Of a stretch of DNA of 64,000 bases, positions 8,651 through 18,737 are shown piece by piece. A model generated the notes under the pieces. The model searched no databases. It was not told the DNA's origin and saw only the letters and a program-made list of their open reading frames with translations. A program made the position numbers and the translations under genes. Numbering within the stretch: position 1 is the stretch's first letter; each line of letters starts with the position of its first letter. Origin of the DNA: Microscillaceae bacterium (GTDB lineage Bacteria; Bacteroidota; Bacteroidia; Cytophagales; Microscillaceae); assembly GCA_011390205.1 (NCBI GenBank), contig JAABSX010000005.1:83090-147089 (forward strand), in the 5' to 3' direction.

Positions 8651-11600
8651 TTACATCACTATCATTTTTCGGGATACTTGCTGATTCCCGACTTTGAGCT
8701 GTATGATATAAAGCCCTGGCGCAAAGCCTTTTGAGCTAAATGTCAGTTCATTTTTACCTTCTTGCGTACTGATGATTTTTTCTGTTTTGACATTTCCCAT
8801 CATATCACTGATTTTGATGCCTGCTAGATTCCCAAATGCTTTAAAACTTAGTTTGAAATCATCTCCTGCTTGGATAGGATTAGGGTGCAGTAGCATCTCT
8901 AGGTCTTGTAAATTTTCAAGATTAACCTGAATGATGGCACCGAGCTGGTCATTGTTGTTTGCTCCTATCATACGCAGGCGATAATAAATCACAGACCTAC
9001 CCTCAGGCAGTTGATAATCTACAAAATCATAGCTTTGCAGTTCATTCAGACCTCCGCGTGCTTCTACCTGACCTATGGCATAAAAAGTAGCTCCATCTGT
9101 GCTTCTCTGGACTTCATAACTTGTTAGGTTATTTTCATTCAGTGTAAGCCAGCTTAGCAGTACTTTATCATTTACCAATCTACCTCCAAAATCAAGCATG
9201 CGCATGCTGAGCGAAATACCGAGTGCCTCTGGCTCATCGGCAAGCTCACAGGCATCTCCTCTAAGCAAGGCATCTAGTGCAGCTTCATTGTTACTTGAGC
9301 ATTGCTGGAATGAGATGTCATCTATGGCAAAGTCATTTCCATTTTTAGAAAGAGAAAGGTTTTCAAAACAAAGATTGAGCTCTGTAACATTTAGTGGTGC
9401 ACGATAGATACAGCGAACCACCTGCCATTGGTCTGGCTCTTGTGGCAAGAAGAAATCTGAACCTAGGGATTTGAGTCTAGAGTTGGGAGCTTCTCCATCT
9501 GTATTACAGGGCATGGCAGCACCAAAGGCAAAGCCAAGTGGGGCTGCTTTTCTCATATTTGCATCATCAGGTGGTTCGGGGATGTGCTGCGTATAAACCC
9601 CTGTGGTATAAGTAGTGCCTGGCAGACGAGACAGAGGCGTAAGGCTTGTGGCACCTTCAGCAGGGAGTACACCAGGGTTATTGACATCTTCCATATCACA
9701 GACAGTGATTCTGAGCTGCGGCACATCCCCAGATTGATTGATGCTTTTTACGTTGTTAAACCATGCCGTAAACACATAGTATCTATTAGGTACTGCGGCG
9801 TTGCCTGATATATCAATGGTCTGACACCAGATTTTGCCTGCCTCTTGGTTGGGGTAGTCGGCTGGTTTTTTCCACCAACCGTTGATTGCCATAAAGTTTG
9901 CTTCGGCGGAGTTGGGGATGAGTGCAGGCAAACCTGCTGAGGGTACTCCGAATCCTTCACAAGCTTCACTGCCGACACCAGCACCTCCTGTGGCACAGTA
10001 GGCGGCTGAGAAGTTCCAAGAGTTGCCCCCACCATAGCCTACTTCTCCGTTTCCGTAACTAAACCAGTTTGTTTTGTAGTTATTCATGGTGTGCGTCACA
10101 CTGTATAGGCCTTCTGGATTAAATTCCCCTTTCGCTGCAAAAAGCCTTCGTTGGCTATTGTCATCTCCACCACTTCCACCTGCGACATCTCGCAAATAAC
10201 CATAATCGGTAGCAAATCTCGCATAGAAGTCTATGTTTTGCTGGTCATTGCTGTGTTTGTTGTATCTTCTGATGTCTGGATTTTCGTGAATCCATTCCTG
10301 CGTTCCTGCAAAGCTTGAGGGGTTCGGGTTAGATGCTGTATTGAGTGCTTTCCAGTTTGCGAAGTTTCCATCCACTACCAGCTCACCCTGTAACTCACAC
10401 CTTACAAACTCAAAGACCCTGACCAGTCCTGGCATATTTTTACCACTATTTTTGACATTCATTACCCTGACTAGGTAATTTCCTCCAGGTACTACACTAA
10501 TCGTAACAGATTCTGTACCTCTCCAGACATTGTTGGCACAATCTACCAGTTCGAGATTGCTGAGTGTACAGGCAGCAGCATCATTGTTAATAGATTCAGG
10601 TGTATTCGGGGGCAATAATCTATATACAGCAATGGCAGCATTCTCAGAGTTTAGGTCGGTAGAAGAAAACCTGGTATTGTCAAACTGCACAGTTACGGCA
10701 TTGACCTGTAGGTCAGGGTTTACATTGATAGGCACATTGAAGCGCACCCAGCCATTGCTTACTATAGGTGGGTTGGGGCTTGAAGGGTTAGAGCCATTGG
10801 GTATCACACAGACAGGATCTTGGATGCTTGTTTGTGGCCTTCTATCCGTCCAAGTACTTGCTACTTCAAAGCCTTTATAAGTGCCATCTAGTGGGCCGTA
10901 GTCTAGCGTAGTAGCACAGTTTTCCCTTGCGATGGTAGGGCCAAAGAAGATACACAGTTTGCCGAAGCTCGTCTTGGCAGGGTCTTTATTGATAATTCTG
11001 ATATAATACGTCTCGCTTGCATTAATCGTAACCGGAAAGTTAAGGCTTTCTACACCTTCTACGGCAGTATCTATGCAGCCTACGAAATCGTAAGTAGAAG
11101 GGTCAGTACAGTCAAACGTACCATTCTCTCTATACACCTCTAAGACCACATCTGGGGCAGCCGTGAAGTTATTGTCATTATTGTCATATTGCACTGTGAT
11201 GTTATTGGCAGGAAGCGGAAATACAAGTACTCCACCTAGACCTGTGGTGAAAGTAGCCCAAGCATCTCCCTGATTGGTGATGGCAGGGATGCAGCCAGCA
11301 GTAGGGGCACTAGCTGTATTGGTATTCAATACATTGAATTGAATATTACAAGCCCCCACATCCTCAGGGCTTCCGAGTGTAGAACGGATATCAATCACCC
11401 TTGCAGCTGCACAGTCATCTGCTCCTGTCTCTCCTGAGAAGATACAGAGAGTGCCTGTCATTGCTCCGACATTCAAATCCACTACCCTTAATATGTATAA
11501 TTTACCTGCTTGAGTAAGAATGGAGACAGACTCAGTCTGCTGCCCTGTAGAGTGTATATTTCTACAAGCGACTTCATTGGCACTGTTTCCAGCTCCATAA

Positions 11601-14600
11601 ATCCCGATACCACAGTTGACAGGGCCAGGATTGGCAGTATAAATCATGAGCATGGGGTCACTGGTGGTTTCTCCATTTTGATATTGTATGGTCATGTTGG
11701 TGCCATCACCTAAGAAACGAATCCAGGCATCTCTTGAATCAGCACCAAACGTAACTCCTGAGCAAGCACCTGAGCCATTGGTAGCTGCACCAGTATTGCG
11801 GAAGGTAGCAGGAATATTAAACCTGACATTACAGGCATCAGGGGTGAGTGTGATGATGTCTTGGTCATCACAAACATCTCTCTCTCTGGTATCAAAAAGG
11901 CAGATACGCCCAAGCATATCTCCTGTAGTGCCTACATTCATCATCCTGATATAGTAGGTCTGCCCTACTAGAGTATTGAATGCTACGGACTCTACGCCGT
12001 CTATTTGCCCGAGTGCATCAGCACAAGCTACGGAGATGAGCCCTGCGCAGCTCCCTCTATAAATCTCAACAGCAGCATCTTTTCCTACATTTCCTGAGAT
12101 GAAGTACTCTAGTGTGGTTTGTGAAGTATTGGCTGTAAAGCTCGCCCAAGCATCCGATTGTAATGTTTTGGACCCAATACAAGAAGGTGCAAGGGGCTGA
12201 TTATCAGGTAAATCGGTTTCTAGCAAATTAAACAATATATCACAATCGCCTACCACAATAGGGCGAGCAGTACTGCAAAGGTCTTCGGGTCTTACACCTC
12301 CATTGCGGATACAGAGTGTGCCTACCAGTGAGTTCTCACTTTCTAAATTTATGACTCTGATGTAATAAGTGCTGTTGGGGTCAAAGTTAGGTGTGGTACT
12401 GGTCAGCGTAACGGACTCTGTGCCTTCACTGAGTGCATTGGCACATCCGATCTCAGTCAAGGGGCTGAATACTGCAAATCTGCCGCCTGTAATCTCTGCT
12501 CCGATATTTACTATTTCTATGAAGTAAGTGCCTGCTGCAGAGAAGGTTACAGGAGAGTTATTTGGGAAGTCCGCAATGTAGTTTACCCCACTGTCACGAA
12601 TCGTGAATGCATCAATCGCACCTGCCTCGAAAACCAAGGAGTAAGTGCCAGGGGCTGGAATACTAATTCTTGCCCAGACACTCCCAGTCGGTACTGTAAT
12701 ACCCTCATGAAAAGTATCAAAAACTAGAGCCGTGGTAGCTCCCCCCGAGGTCGTGGCTATCCTATCGGGTGTAGTGGATACTGGAGCATTGATGGGGCTG
12801 CCTTTATAGACGACTAGTGCGGCATTGTCAGCTATGTCGGCATCTTGGTTGTCATTATTGTATTCAATCACTAAGTCATTTGTAGGCAGTGCTGCACCTG
12901 TCTGAAACTTCGCCCAAGCATCTATCTGTGACGACTCCGTGGCACAAGATACATTCAGAGGAGTTGCAAGTGCAGCCCCTCCTGTGGCATTAAAGCTAGA
13001 AAGGATGTTAAATTGTTTTCCGCAGTCTGTACCATCTATCTGATATTGCAAGGCAGTGTAGAAATTATCCTCTGCTTTCTTACCTTGGTCATAGATACAG
13101 ATATTCCCTATCATCTCATTGCTTGCCTGATTTATAATCCTGATATAATAGGTCTGACCTGCCGTTACTGCAAAACTTGCCACGAGTGTATTGGCGGGTA
13201 ATCCGCTACTGGCACAAATAATATTGGGAGAAGTGCCCAAACTGGCACAATCAAACGGAGGGGCAGCATTGTAAATAATCATATTGGGGTTATAGACTGT
13301 GCTTGCGCCGTCAGCGATGTACTCCACTTGTACACTGGTTACGCTTGCGTCTGTGTGGGTGTAGCGCATCCAGATGTCATTGTTGTCGGGGGCACAGGCA
13401 GCAAATCCAGAAGGGGTGAAATTGGCAGGGATATTTGCTTTTACATTACAATCGCCCAAATTTAGGCTCACTGCGGAAGCTACGGCATCTGTGCAGTTGT
13501 TTCTCGGGATGACATTGTAAAGACATATTTTACCTACTACTGTCTGAGTGTTCTCTATGTTCATAATCCTGACATAGTAAGTGCCTATGCTTGGTGCAGT
13601 AAACTCTAAATACTCTTTTTGGTCTGTTCCTGATGTAATGACATTGTTTGCACACTCGATTAGTGTCAAATCACTGCATGAGCCGCCATAAACTGCAAGG
13701 GCTACATCTGTTATTTCACTTTGGTATTCTATCCCGATTCTCTGATTGACATTGGTTACATCAAAGCGTGCCCAGCCATCTCTGAATATCTCGGTAATGC
13801 CGCAGCCAAGAGGGTTGGCTATATTCTCGTTATTGAAAAAAGAAGAAAAAATTTCTATCTGATAATCACAGGTACCTATAGACACTTCTTGTGCTTCATT
13901 GCAGAGGTCTCCAGGCTGTGCAGGTCCTGAGAATACACAGAGGTTTCCATCCATGTTCGCTCCATTGCTAAATAGATTTACTACTCGCACATAGTAAGTA
14001 GTAGAAGGTGCGGCATTGAATGTAATGGACTGTGTGCCGTCATTGTCTGATACTGAGCAGCTTAATAAATCTAGTGTGCCGCCACAAGTCCCTGTATAGA
14101 CCATCAGCAGGGCATTGTGTTGGGTTATTTTGAGTGTGCCAGACATGGGGTTGTCAGATTCTATGTTCATCACCTGTATGTCATAGGTTTGTATGCCTGC
14201 TGTGGTATTGGTAAGGGTTACGGATTCTGTACCTACTCCATTTACATCATTTCGGAGTGCTGCAAAAGTACCCGTGCCTGGGCATCCTCCTTGATAAACA
14301 GCCAGGGCAGCATTTTGATTGGTATTGCTATAAGTGATGGAGAACTTTTCACCTGCCTGAGCGGTGTAGCGTATCCAGCCCTCTCGTTGCACAGTTACAG
14401 TAACTCCAGCATAGGTAATAAGTACAGGTGTAACAGTTTGGCTGATGTTAAATGCTCCGCCTGTATTGGCTGCGATTTGTGTGCCTGCTGCCCCCGTAGC
14501 ACAGTCATTATACACAGTGAATGCAGTATTGGTGATGGGAGGAGGAGTGTGATTGTATTGCACCACCACTCTGTTGTCGCCTCCTGAGAGAGAGGTAAAG

Positions 14601-14836
14601 CCTGCCCAGCCGTCTCTGATATTAGCTCCACTTACACTGCTACAAGCTCCAAGAGCTATTCCAGACCAGTTTGCAGTGCCGACTCTAAATTCGGGGCTGC
14701 TACAATCATTGATGGGGAGTGTGGTAGTGGCTGTGATGTCTCCACAGGTATTGGCTAAATCGGTTTGGGCATTCAGATTGGTTTGTAATAATAACCAACT
14801 AAATACAATTCCTAAGATAGATATTTTAAGATGCAT
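8651..14836 (-). CDS. Giant repeat-containing surface protein secreted by T9SS, 2061 aa
   Basis: Residues 1-23 are a signal peptide. Residues about 25-1500 consist of about ten repeats of roughly 130-160 residues. Each opens with a Cys-containing segment (C..A..V..G.C) and a W.RF/WA.F strand, and closes with a strand of the type YYIRIMN....G.LCIF. The paired Cys suggest disulfides in an extracellular beta-sandwich. Residues about 1520-1900 are a separate extracellular region with many aromatic residues. Residues about 1905-1975 look like a fibronectin-type strand set (SYEVQRSTDG). From about residue 1982 there is a type A T9SS sorting domain (LHPNP, then APGLYIIQL, ending VSRKMIVM). The protein should cross the outer membrane by T9SS and be anchored or released. 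An adhesin or gliding-related role is inferred, not shown. Confidence 0.9.
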   Translation of the reverse strand: MHLKISILGIVFSWLLLQTNLNAQTDLANTCGDITATTTLPINDCSSPEFRVGTANWSGIALGACSSVSGANIRDGWAGFTSLSGGDNRVVVQYNHTPPPITNTAFTVYNDCATGAAGTQIAANTGGAFNISQTVTPVLITYAGVTVTVQREGWIRYTAQAGEKFSITYSNTNQNAALAVYQGGCPGTGTFAALRNDVNGVGTESVTLTNTTAGIQTYDIQVMNIESDNPMSGTLKITQHNALLMVYTGTCGGTLDLLSCSVSDNDGTQSITFNAAPSTTYYVRVVNLFSNGANMDGNLCVFSGPAQPGDLCNEAQEVSIGTCDYQIEIFSSFFNNENIANPLGCGITEIFRDGWARFDVTNVNQRIGIEYQSEITDVALAVYGGSCSDLTLIECANNVITSGTDQKEYLEFTAPSIGTYYVRIMNIENTQTVVGKICLYNVIPRNNCTDAVASAVSLNLGDCNVKANIPANFTPSGFAACAPDNNDIWMRYTHTDASVTSVQVEYIADGASTVYNPNMIIYNAAPPFDCASLGTSPNIICASSGLPANTLVASFAVTAGQTYYIRIINQASNEMIGNICIYDQGKKAEDNFYTALQYQIDGTDCGKQFNILSSFNATGGAALATPLNVSCATESSQIDAWAKFQTGAALPTNDLVIEYNNDNQDADIADNAALVVYKGSPINAPVSTTPDRIATTSGGATTALVFDTFHEGITVPTGSVWARISIPAPGTYSLVFEAGAIDAFTIRDSGVNYIADFPNNSPVTFSAAGTYFIEIVNIGAEITGGRFAVFSPLTEIGCANALSEGTESVTLTSTTPNFDPNSTYYIRVINLESENSLVGTLCIRNGGVRPEDLCSTARPIVVGDCDILFNLLETDLPDNQPLAPSCIGSKTLQSDAWASFTANTSQTTLEYFISGNVGKDAAVEIYRGSCAGLISVACADALGQIDGVESVAFNTLVGQTYYIRMMNVGTTGDMLGRICLFDTRERDVCDDQDIITLTPDACNVRFNIPATFRNTGAATNGSGACSGVTFGADSRDAWIRFLGDGTNMTIQYQNGETTSDPMLMIYTANPGPVNCGIGIYGAGNSANEVACRNIHSTGQQTESVSILTQAGKLYILRVVDLNVGAMTGTLCIFSGETGADDCAAARVIDIRSTLGSPEDVGACNIQFNVLNTNTASAPTAGCIPAITNQGDAWATFTTGLGGVLVFPLPANNITVQYDNNDNNFTAAPDVVLEVYRENGTFDCTDPSTYDFVGCIDTAVEGVESLNFPVTINASETYYIRIINKDPAKTSFGKLCIFFGPTIARENCATTLDYGPLDGTYKGFEVASTWTDRRPQTSIQDPVCVIPNGSNPSSPNPPIVSNGWVRFNVPINVNPDLQVNAVTVQFDNTRFSSTDLNSENAAIAVYRLLPPNTPESINNDAAACTLSNLELVDCANNVWRGTESVTISVVPGGNYLVRVMNVKNSGKNMPGLVRVFEFVRCELQGELVVDGNFANWKALNTASNPNPSSFAGTQEWIHENPDIRRYNKHSNDQQNIDFYARFATDYGYLRDVAGGSGGDDNSQRRLFAAKGEFNPEGLYSVTHTMNNYKTNWFSYGNGEVGYGGGNSWNFSAAYCATGGAGVGSEACEGFGVPSAGLPALIPNSAEANFMAINGWWKKPADYPNQEAGKIWCQTIDISGNAAVPNRYYVFTAWFNNVKSINQSGDVPQLRITVCDMEDVNNPGVLPAEGATSLTPLSRLPGTTYTTGVYTQHIPEPPDDANMRKAAPLGFAFGAAMPCNTDGEAPNSRLKSLGSDFFLPQEPDQWQVVRCIYRAPLNVTELNLCFENLSLSKNGNDFAIDDISFQQCSSNNEAALDALLRGDACELADEPEALGISLSMRMLDFGGRLVNDKVLLSWLTLNENNLTSYEVQRSTDGATFYAIGQVEARGGLNELQSYDFVDYQLPEGRSVIYYRLRMIGANNNDQLGAIIQVNLENLQDLEMLLHPNPIQAGDDFKLSFKAFGNLAGIKISDMMGNVKTEKIISTQEGKNELTFSSKGFAPGLYIIQLKVGNQQVSRKMIVM

Positions 14837-15061
14837 AGGTTTTGATGTTTTTGATCTATAGATATTTATTTATCGTTTAAATAAGATAATTGATTACAAA
14901 TAAGGCGTACTTCTTTGACCTAAAAGATACACATGTGAGTATTTTATTTTTTTTAAAGAAAAAGTAAGTTAGTTAAATCGTTTGTTTTAAATTTTTACAA
15001 AAAAGCAATTATCTTTGATAGATGGCTTTACACACTTTTTTTCACTTAAAATACTAAGTTG

Positions 15062-15895
15062 ATGGATGAATACAGCAAAACAAACGACATAAATATACAT
15101 TATCTCATACACTCAGACAAGCAGCCTGGTATTTTGCTGATGCACGGGCTGACTGGCAATGCACATGCTTTTGATGGACTTGTAGAGGCTGGGCTCTCAT
15201 CTCAACATCAGCTTATATCGGTAGATTTAAGGGGAAGAGGGCTGAGTGATAAGCCTAGCAAGGGCTATAGTATCTCTACACATGCTAGCGATATTATATC
15301 ACTGCTGGATGAGTTAGGGATAGAGAAAATACACTTAGGAGGACATTCTTTTGGTGCTTTCTTAGGCTTATATCTTGCCAAACACTATCCTGATAGAGTA
15401 GATAAACTCCTGATGCTCGATGCTGCTGCAAGGCTTCACCCTGATACTAAAGAGATGCTTGTGCCTGCAATGGGCCGACTAGGGCAAAGATTTCCTTCTT
15501 TTGAAGCATATTTAGAGAAAATAAAAAATGCTCCTTACCTTGATTTTTGGGATGATGCCATGCTTAGTTATTATCAGGCAGACATACAGACTTTTAAAGA
15601 CGGCTCGGTAAGCCCTCGCTCCTTGCCTGAAAATATGGCAGAGGCTGCTACTGCAGTCTTGAGTGAGCCTTGGCTAGCGTATCTTCTGGATGTAAGCCAT
15701 GATACACTGCTCATCAATGCTACGGGTGTTTACAGCCTTGGTGCGGCACTATTGCCTAAAGAAATGGCGCTAGAAACTGTAGAAATGATGCAAAACTGCC
15801 ACTATGTGGAAGTATCAGGCAATCACCAAACGATGCTCTACGGAGAGGGAGCAAAACAGACCGTAAAAGCAATACACACATTTTTGGCGTCTTAG
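15062..15895 (+). CDS. Alpha/beta-fold hydrolase
   Basis: A 277-residue alpha/beta hydrolase. The oxyanion motif HGLTGN lies near residue 23, the nucleophile elbow is GHSFGA (Ser), and the terminal catalytic His is in SGNHQTM. The substrate cannot be told from sequence; related proteins are esterases, lactonases or C-C bond hydrolases. The frame also runs through a TTG three bases upstream, but the ATG at 15062 is the more likely start. It is divergent from the T9SS gene across a 225-bp AT-rich gap and stands as a single gene before a minus-strand gene. Confidence 0.85.
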   Translation: MDEYSKTNDINIHYLIHSDKQPGILLMHGLTGNAHAFDGLVEAGLSSQHQLISVDLRGRGLSDKPSKGYSISTHASDIISLLDELGIEKIHLGGHSFGAFLGLYLAKHYPDRVDKLLMLDAAARLHPDTKEMLVPAMGRLGQRFPSFEAYLEKIKNAPYLDFWDDAMLSYYQADIQTFKDGSVSPRSLPENMAEAATAVLSEPWLAYLLDVSHDTLLINATGVYSLGAALLPKEMALETVEMMQNCHYVEVSGNHQTMLYGEGAKQTVKAIHTFLAS

Positions 15896-15905
15896 CTTTG
15901 TTTTG

Positions 15906-16235
15906 TCAGAACTCTAGCTCGATGCTGGGGTTCCAGAATACTTTTTCAAAATCTTGGATTTGGTGGTTGATGACTGTGATGCCCTCTTGCTCAAGCAGGT
16001 TTTGCATTTTTTCGGGAGGGTCAAAATGCTGCCTACCTGTGAGTAAACCGACTCTATTGACTACTCTGTGTGCGGGGATGTCTGTATGTGTATGTGCAGC
16101 ATTCATTGCCCAGCCTACCATTCTTGCGCTGCCCTTGCTTCCGAGATAGGCTGCGATGGCTCCGTAGCTTGTTACTCTTCCTTCGGGTATCAGTTTGGCT
16201 ACTTCATATACATTTTGAAAAAAGCTATTTTCCAT
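15906..16235 (-). CDS. Alkyltransferase-like protein (ATL, MGMT family)
   Basis: 109 residues covering the DNA-binding C-terminal domain of O6-alkylguanine-DNA alkyltransferase. The helix-turn-helix region includes GRVTSYGAIA and the active-site loop reads PAHRVVN. The normal PCHRV cysteine is therefore Ala55, so it cannot transfer the alkyl group to itself. ATL proteins with this change bind O6-alkylguanine lesions and recruit nucleotide excision repair. The length and single domain fit the ATL group. It ends 10 bp from the convergent hydrolase gene. Confidence 0.92.
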   Translation of the reverse strand: MENSFFQNVYEVAKLIPEGRVTSYGAIAAYLGSKGSARMVGWAMNAAHTHTDIPAHRVVNRVGLLTGRQHFDPPEKMQNLLEQEGITVINHQIQDFEKVFWNPSIELEF

Positions 16236-16273
16236 AGATTTTTATTTAAAAAAGGCGGTTATTTTTAGCTATT

Positions 16274-16993
16274 ATGGCAAAAGATTATTTTAAGTTTAAG
16301 CAATTTACAGTTTATCAAGAGAAAGCAGGTCTGCGTGTATGTACAGATTCTTGCATTTTGGGTGCTTGGGCATCTCCAAGGTCTTTTTCTGATATTTTAG
16401 ACATTGGCTCAGGCACAGGCCTGTTGAGTTTGATGCTTGCCCAGCGTACTGACTGTAGCATCACTGCTATAGAGTTGGATGATTCTTCCTATAAGCAGGC
16501 ACAGCGTAATATTGAATGCAGCCCTTGGGCATCTCAGATTTGTTTATTGCACACAAGTTTACAAGATTTTATGCGTGCATCCAAAGGTTCAGTATATGAT
16601 TTTGTTATTTGTAATCCTCCTTTTTTTGGCAATCATCTTACAGCAAAAAATGCTCAGAAAAAGATGGCACTGCACAACGAAAATCTTTCTATGCCAGATT
16701 TATTAGAGGCTGTGCAGCATTTGTTACGTGTTTCGGGTGTGTTTTTGGTGATGTATCCTGCCTATGAGGCTTCTTGTTTTGCTGCACTTGCTGCGGAGTA
16801 TGGTTTGTTTTGTTGGCAGCGTCTTCAGGTGTATCATAGCCCTCAGCACTCCAAGGTATTCAGGACTATTCAGGTCTTCCAGAAAGAAGCAGCAAAAGAG
16901 ATTCAAGAAGATGTCCTTTTTATCAAAGACCAAGATGGCGTATATCACCCTGATTTTGAGCATCTTCTAAGGGCTTACTATATTATTTTTTAG
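16274..16993 (+). CDS. trmN6: tRNA1(Val) adenine-37 N6-methyltransferase
   Basis: 239 residues with a Rossmann methyltransferase core: the SAM-binding motif DIGSGTG at 43-49, the acidic strand-2 end (AIELDD), and the N6-adenine motif NPPF at 114-117. The N-terminal FKFKQFTV segment matches the YfiC/TrmN6 family. The product would modify A37 next to the anticodon of tRNA-Val. The last 11 bases overlap the 3' end of the convergent LysM gene. Assignment to TrmN6 rather than a related N6-methyltransferase is by family layout. Confidence 0.85.
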   Translation: MAKDYFKFKQFTVYQEKAGLRVCTDSCILGAWASPRSFSDILDIGSGTGLLSLMLAQRTDCSITAIELDDSSYKQAQRNIECSPWASQICLLHTSLQDFMRASKGSVYDFVICNPPFFGNHLTAKNAQKKMALHNENLSMPDLLEAVQHLLRVSGVFLVMYPAYEASCFAALAAEYGLFCWQRLQVYHSPQHSKVFRTIQVFQKEAAKEIQEDVLFIKDQDGVYHPDFEHLLRAYYIIF

Positions 16994-18593
16994 GCTTTTG
17001 AATCCAGAGTAGTTTTGGTTTTTTGTTGATTTGATTGGGAGAAGCTCCCCCTCTTTTGGGCATTTTGGTTTCTGTATCGAAGCTTTCTGCCAGTTTTTGG
17101 TTTATTTGCTGTGTATTTTGATACGCTGCGTCTCCTCTCATGCGCATCAACTTGTTGTCAATGCCTTCTCCTGTTTTGAGTGTTCGGTTTTCATTTGTGC
17201 CTGTATAGATTAAGAGTTTCTGACCGATACGTATATAATTCGAATTGCTTAATTGATTCCAGTTCATCAGGTCTTGCACAGACACATCGTACTTTCTAGA
17301 GATACTGCTGAGGTTTTCACCCAATGCCACCACGTGTATCTGCTGTTTTTTAGCCAAAGTTTGAGGGCTTGCTTCTCTTGGTTTTAGATACAGTACTTGT
17401 CCTGCATAGATGTCGTCATAAGGGCTTAGCTGGTTGTAAGCTCTCAATTCATGAACCTGTATGTTATACATTGCGGCTATTTCGTGTAGTGTTTGTTTGT
17501 CTAGTACTTGGTGTGTATTGGCTATTTCTACATTATTTGTATTGTCAAAGAGTCTATACGCAGCCTGTTGTCGGTTGATTTCATCATAATATTCTTTTTC
17601 TTGTTGCTCCATTCTGGCTCTGAGTTCTTCCTCTGTTTTTCTGATGGTATAATAATCCTCGATATTGGTATTTTCTGTGTATTTCACAAACTCTGTTTCT
17701 GGTATTGTTGTGTTGTTTTGAGGGTCTTGAGTGCTTACATTTAGTGGGCTCATCTCCTGTGTCTGTGCTATTGGGATGAGCACGGGGTATATTTTATCGC
17801 TTGGCACACGATTTTTACGAAGCCAAAGGTTGTATTTTTCTAAATCACTTTGGCTGACGAGGTAATCTGCTGCGATTTTCTTGAGTGTTTTTCGCTCTTG
17901 CTTTGGGTCTATTTTGAGTTTGACTTTATGTTGGAATTGTGGAGCGATTCTTTGCTCTATAAAAAGCTTAAAAGTGATGACTTCTCTAATCAGTGGGTGG
18001 GTTTCTTCTGTGATGAGCCAGTTTCTTTTGCCTACTATTTCAGACCTTGAGTGATTTTGGAGTAAATATTCTTTGGCTTTCTGGAAGCCCGCATCTAGTG
18101 AGAGCATATTAAAGAGCCAGTTGGCAAAGTAAATATTGTTGCGTCTCATTTCTCTAGATACTTGATAAGTACTAGAGAGTATGTTGAAGCGTTCGTCTAT
18201 CTTTTCATCTACTCTGAGTTCAAAATTTTCTGCTCGCTGTTCGGATAAGTCCCAGAAGCCTTGTTTTTTTTCATTTATCTGCTGCAGATAAAGTCTGTGT
18301 AAGCACAGGTATTTGTAATCTCTTGGCACTTCTTCTTTGTCTAAGGTTTCGTCAAGTAGATTTAAGAAAGCTTCTATTTGGTGTATATTTTCTAGAAAGG
18401 GTCTGGATGGGTAGGCAGATATATTTACTTCTATTTGTTTTTGCACCCCCTCAGTAAAAGATAATTTGATATTTGCAAAAGAAATATCATTAAACTCAAT
18501 GTTATTCTTTTGTGGATTTACAAAAGACAAGCAAAGACCTATTATGCATAAGCAAGTCAACTCCCTGATTAAGAAAAGGCGCAGTACTCTCAT
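16983..18593 (-). CDS. LysM protein with degenerate lytic transglycosylase (MltD-like) domain
   Basis: I choose the ATG at 18593 because it is followed at once by a signal-type segment (MRVLRLFLIRELTCLCII); the frame extends 19 codons further upstream. Residues about 70-190 align by eye with the MltD SLT domain (KYL.L, then GFW, then DER), but the catalytic Glu position is Arg100 (KYLCLHRLY). It is therefore probably catalytically dead. A weak LysM-like unit (about 240-285) and two clear LysM domains (about 366-405 and 419-463) follow, which bind peptidoglycan N-acetylglucosamine. The C-terminal 70 residues are basic and disordered. It likely acts at the cell wall as a binding or scaffolding protein. 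Confidence 0.8.
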   Translation of the reverse strand: MRVLRLFLIRELTCLCIIGLCLSFVNPQKNNIEFNDISFANIKLSFTEGVQKQIEVNISAYPSRPFLENIHQIEAFLNLLDETLDKEEVPRDYKYLCLHRLYLQQINEKKQGFWDLSEQRAENFELRVDEKIDERFNILSSTYQVSREMRRNNIYFANWLFNMLSLDAGFQKAKEYLLQNHSRSEIVGKRNWLITEETHPLIREVITFKLFIEQRIAPQFQHKVKLKIDPKQERKTLKKIAADYLVSQSDLEKYNLWLRKNRVPSDKIYPVLIPIAQTQEMSPLNVSTQDPQNNTTIPETEFVKYTENTNIEDYYTIRKTEEELRARMEQQEKEYYDEINRQQAAYRLFDNTNNVEIANTHQVLDKQTLHEIAAMYNIQVHELRAYNQLSPYDDIYAGQVLYLKPREASPQTLAKKQQIHVVALGENLSSISRKYDVSVQDLMNWNQLSNSNYIRIGQKLLIYTGTNENRTLKTGEGIDNKLMRMRGDAAYQNTQQINQKLAESFDTETKMPKRGGASPNQINKKPKLLWIQKPKK

Positions 18594-18737
18594 TGTTTTA
18601 ATTTGGTGTGTCAAAAAAGACAAATCTACGTTATTTTTGTACAATTCCAAAATTTTTTCAGATATTGTATAAAAAAAAGCGACATGATGCTGTAATGTAC
18701 TCTTAAAAAAGCTGTACTAGAGAAAATTTCAAGAAAT

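Noticed and set aside
14117..14587. Plus-strand 156-codon frame inside the 2061-aa gene
   Set aside because: It is antisense to a clearly coding repeat region and its composition is not protein-like.
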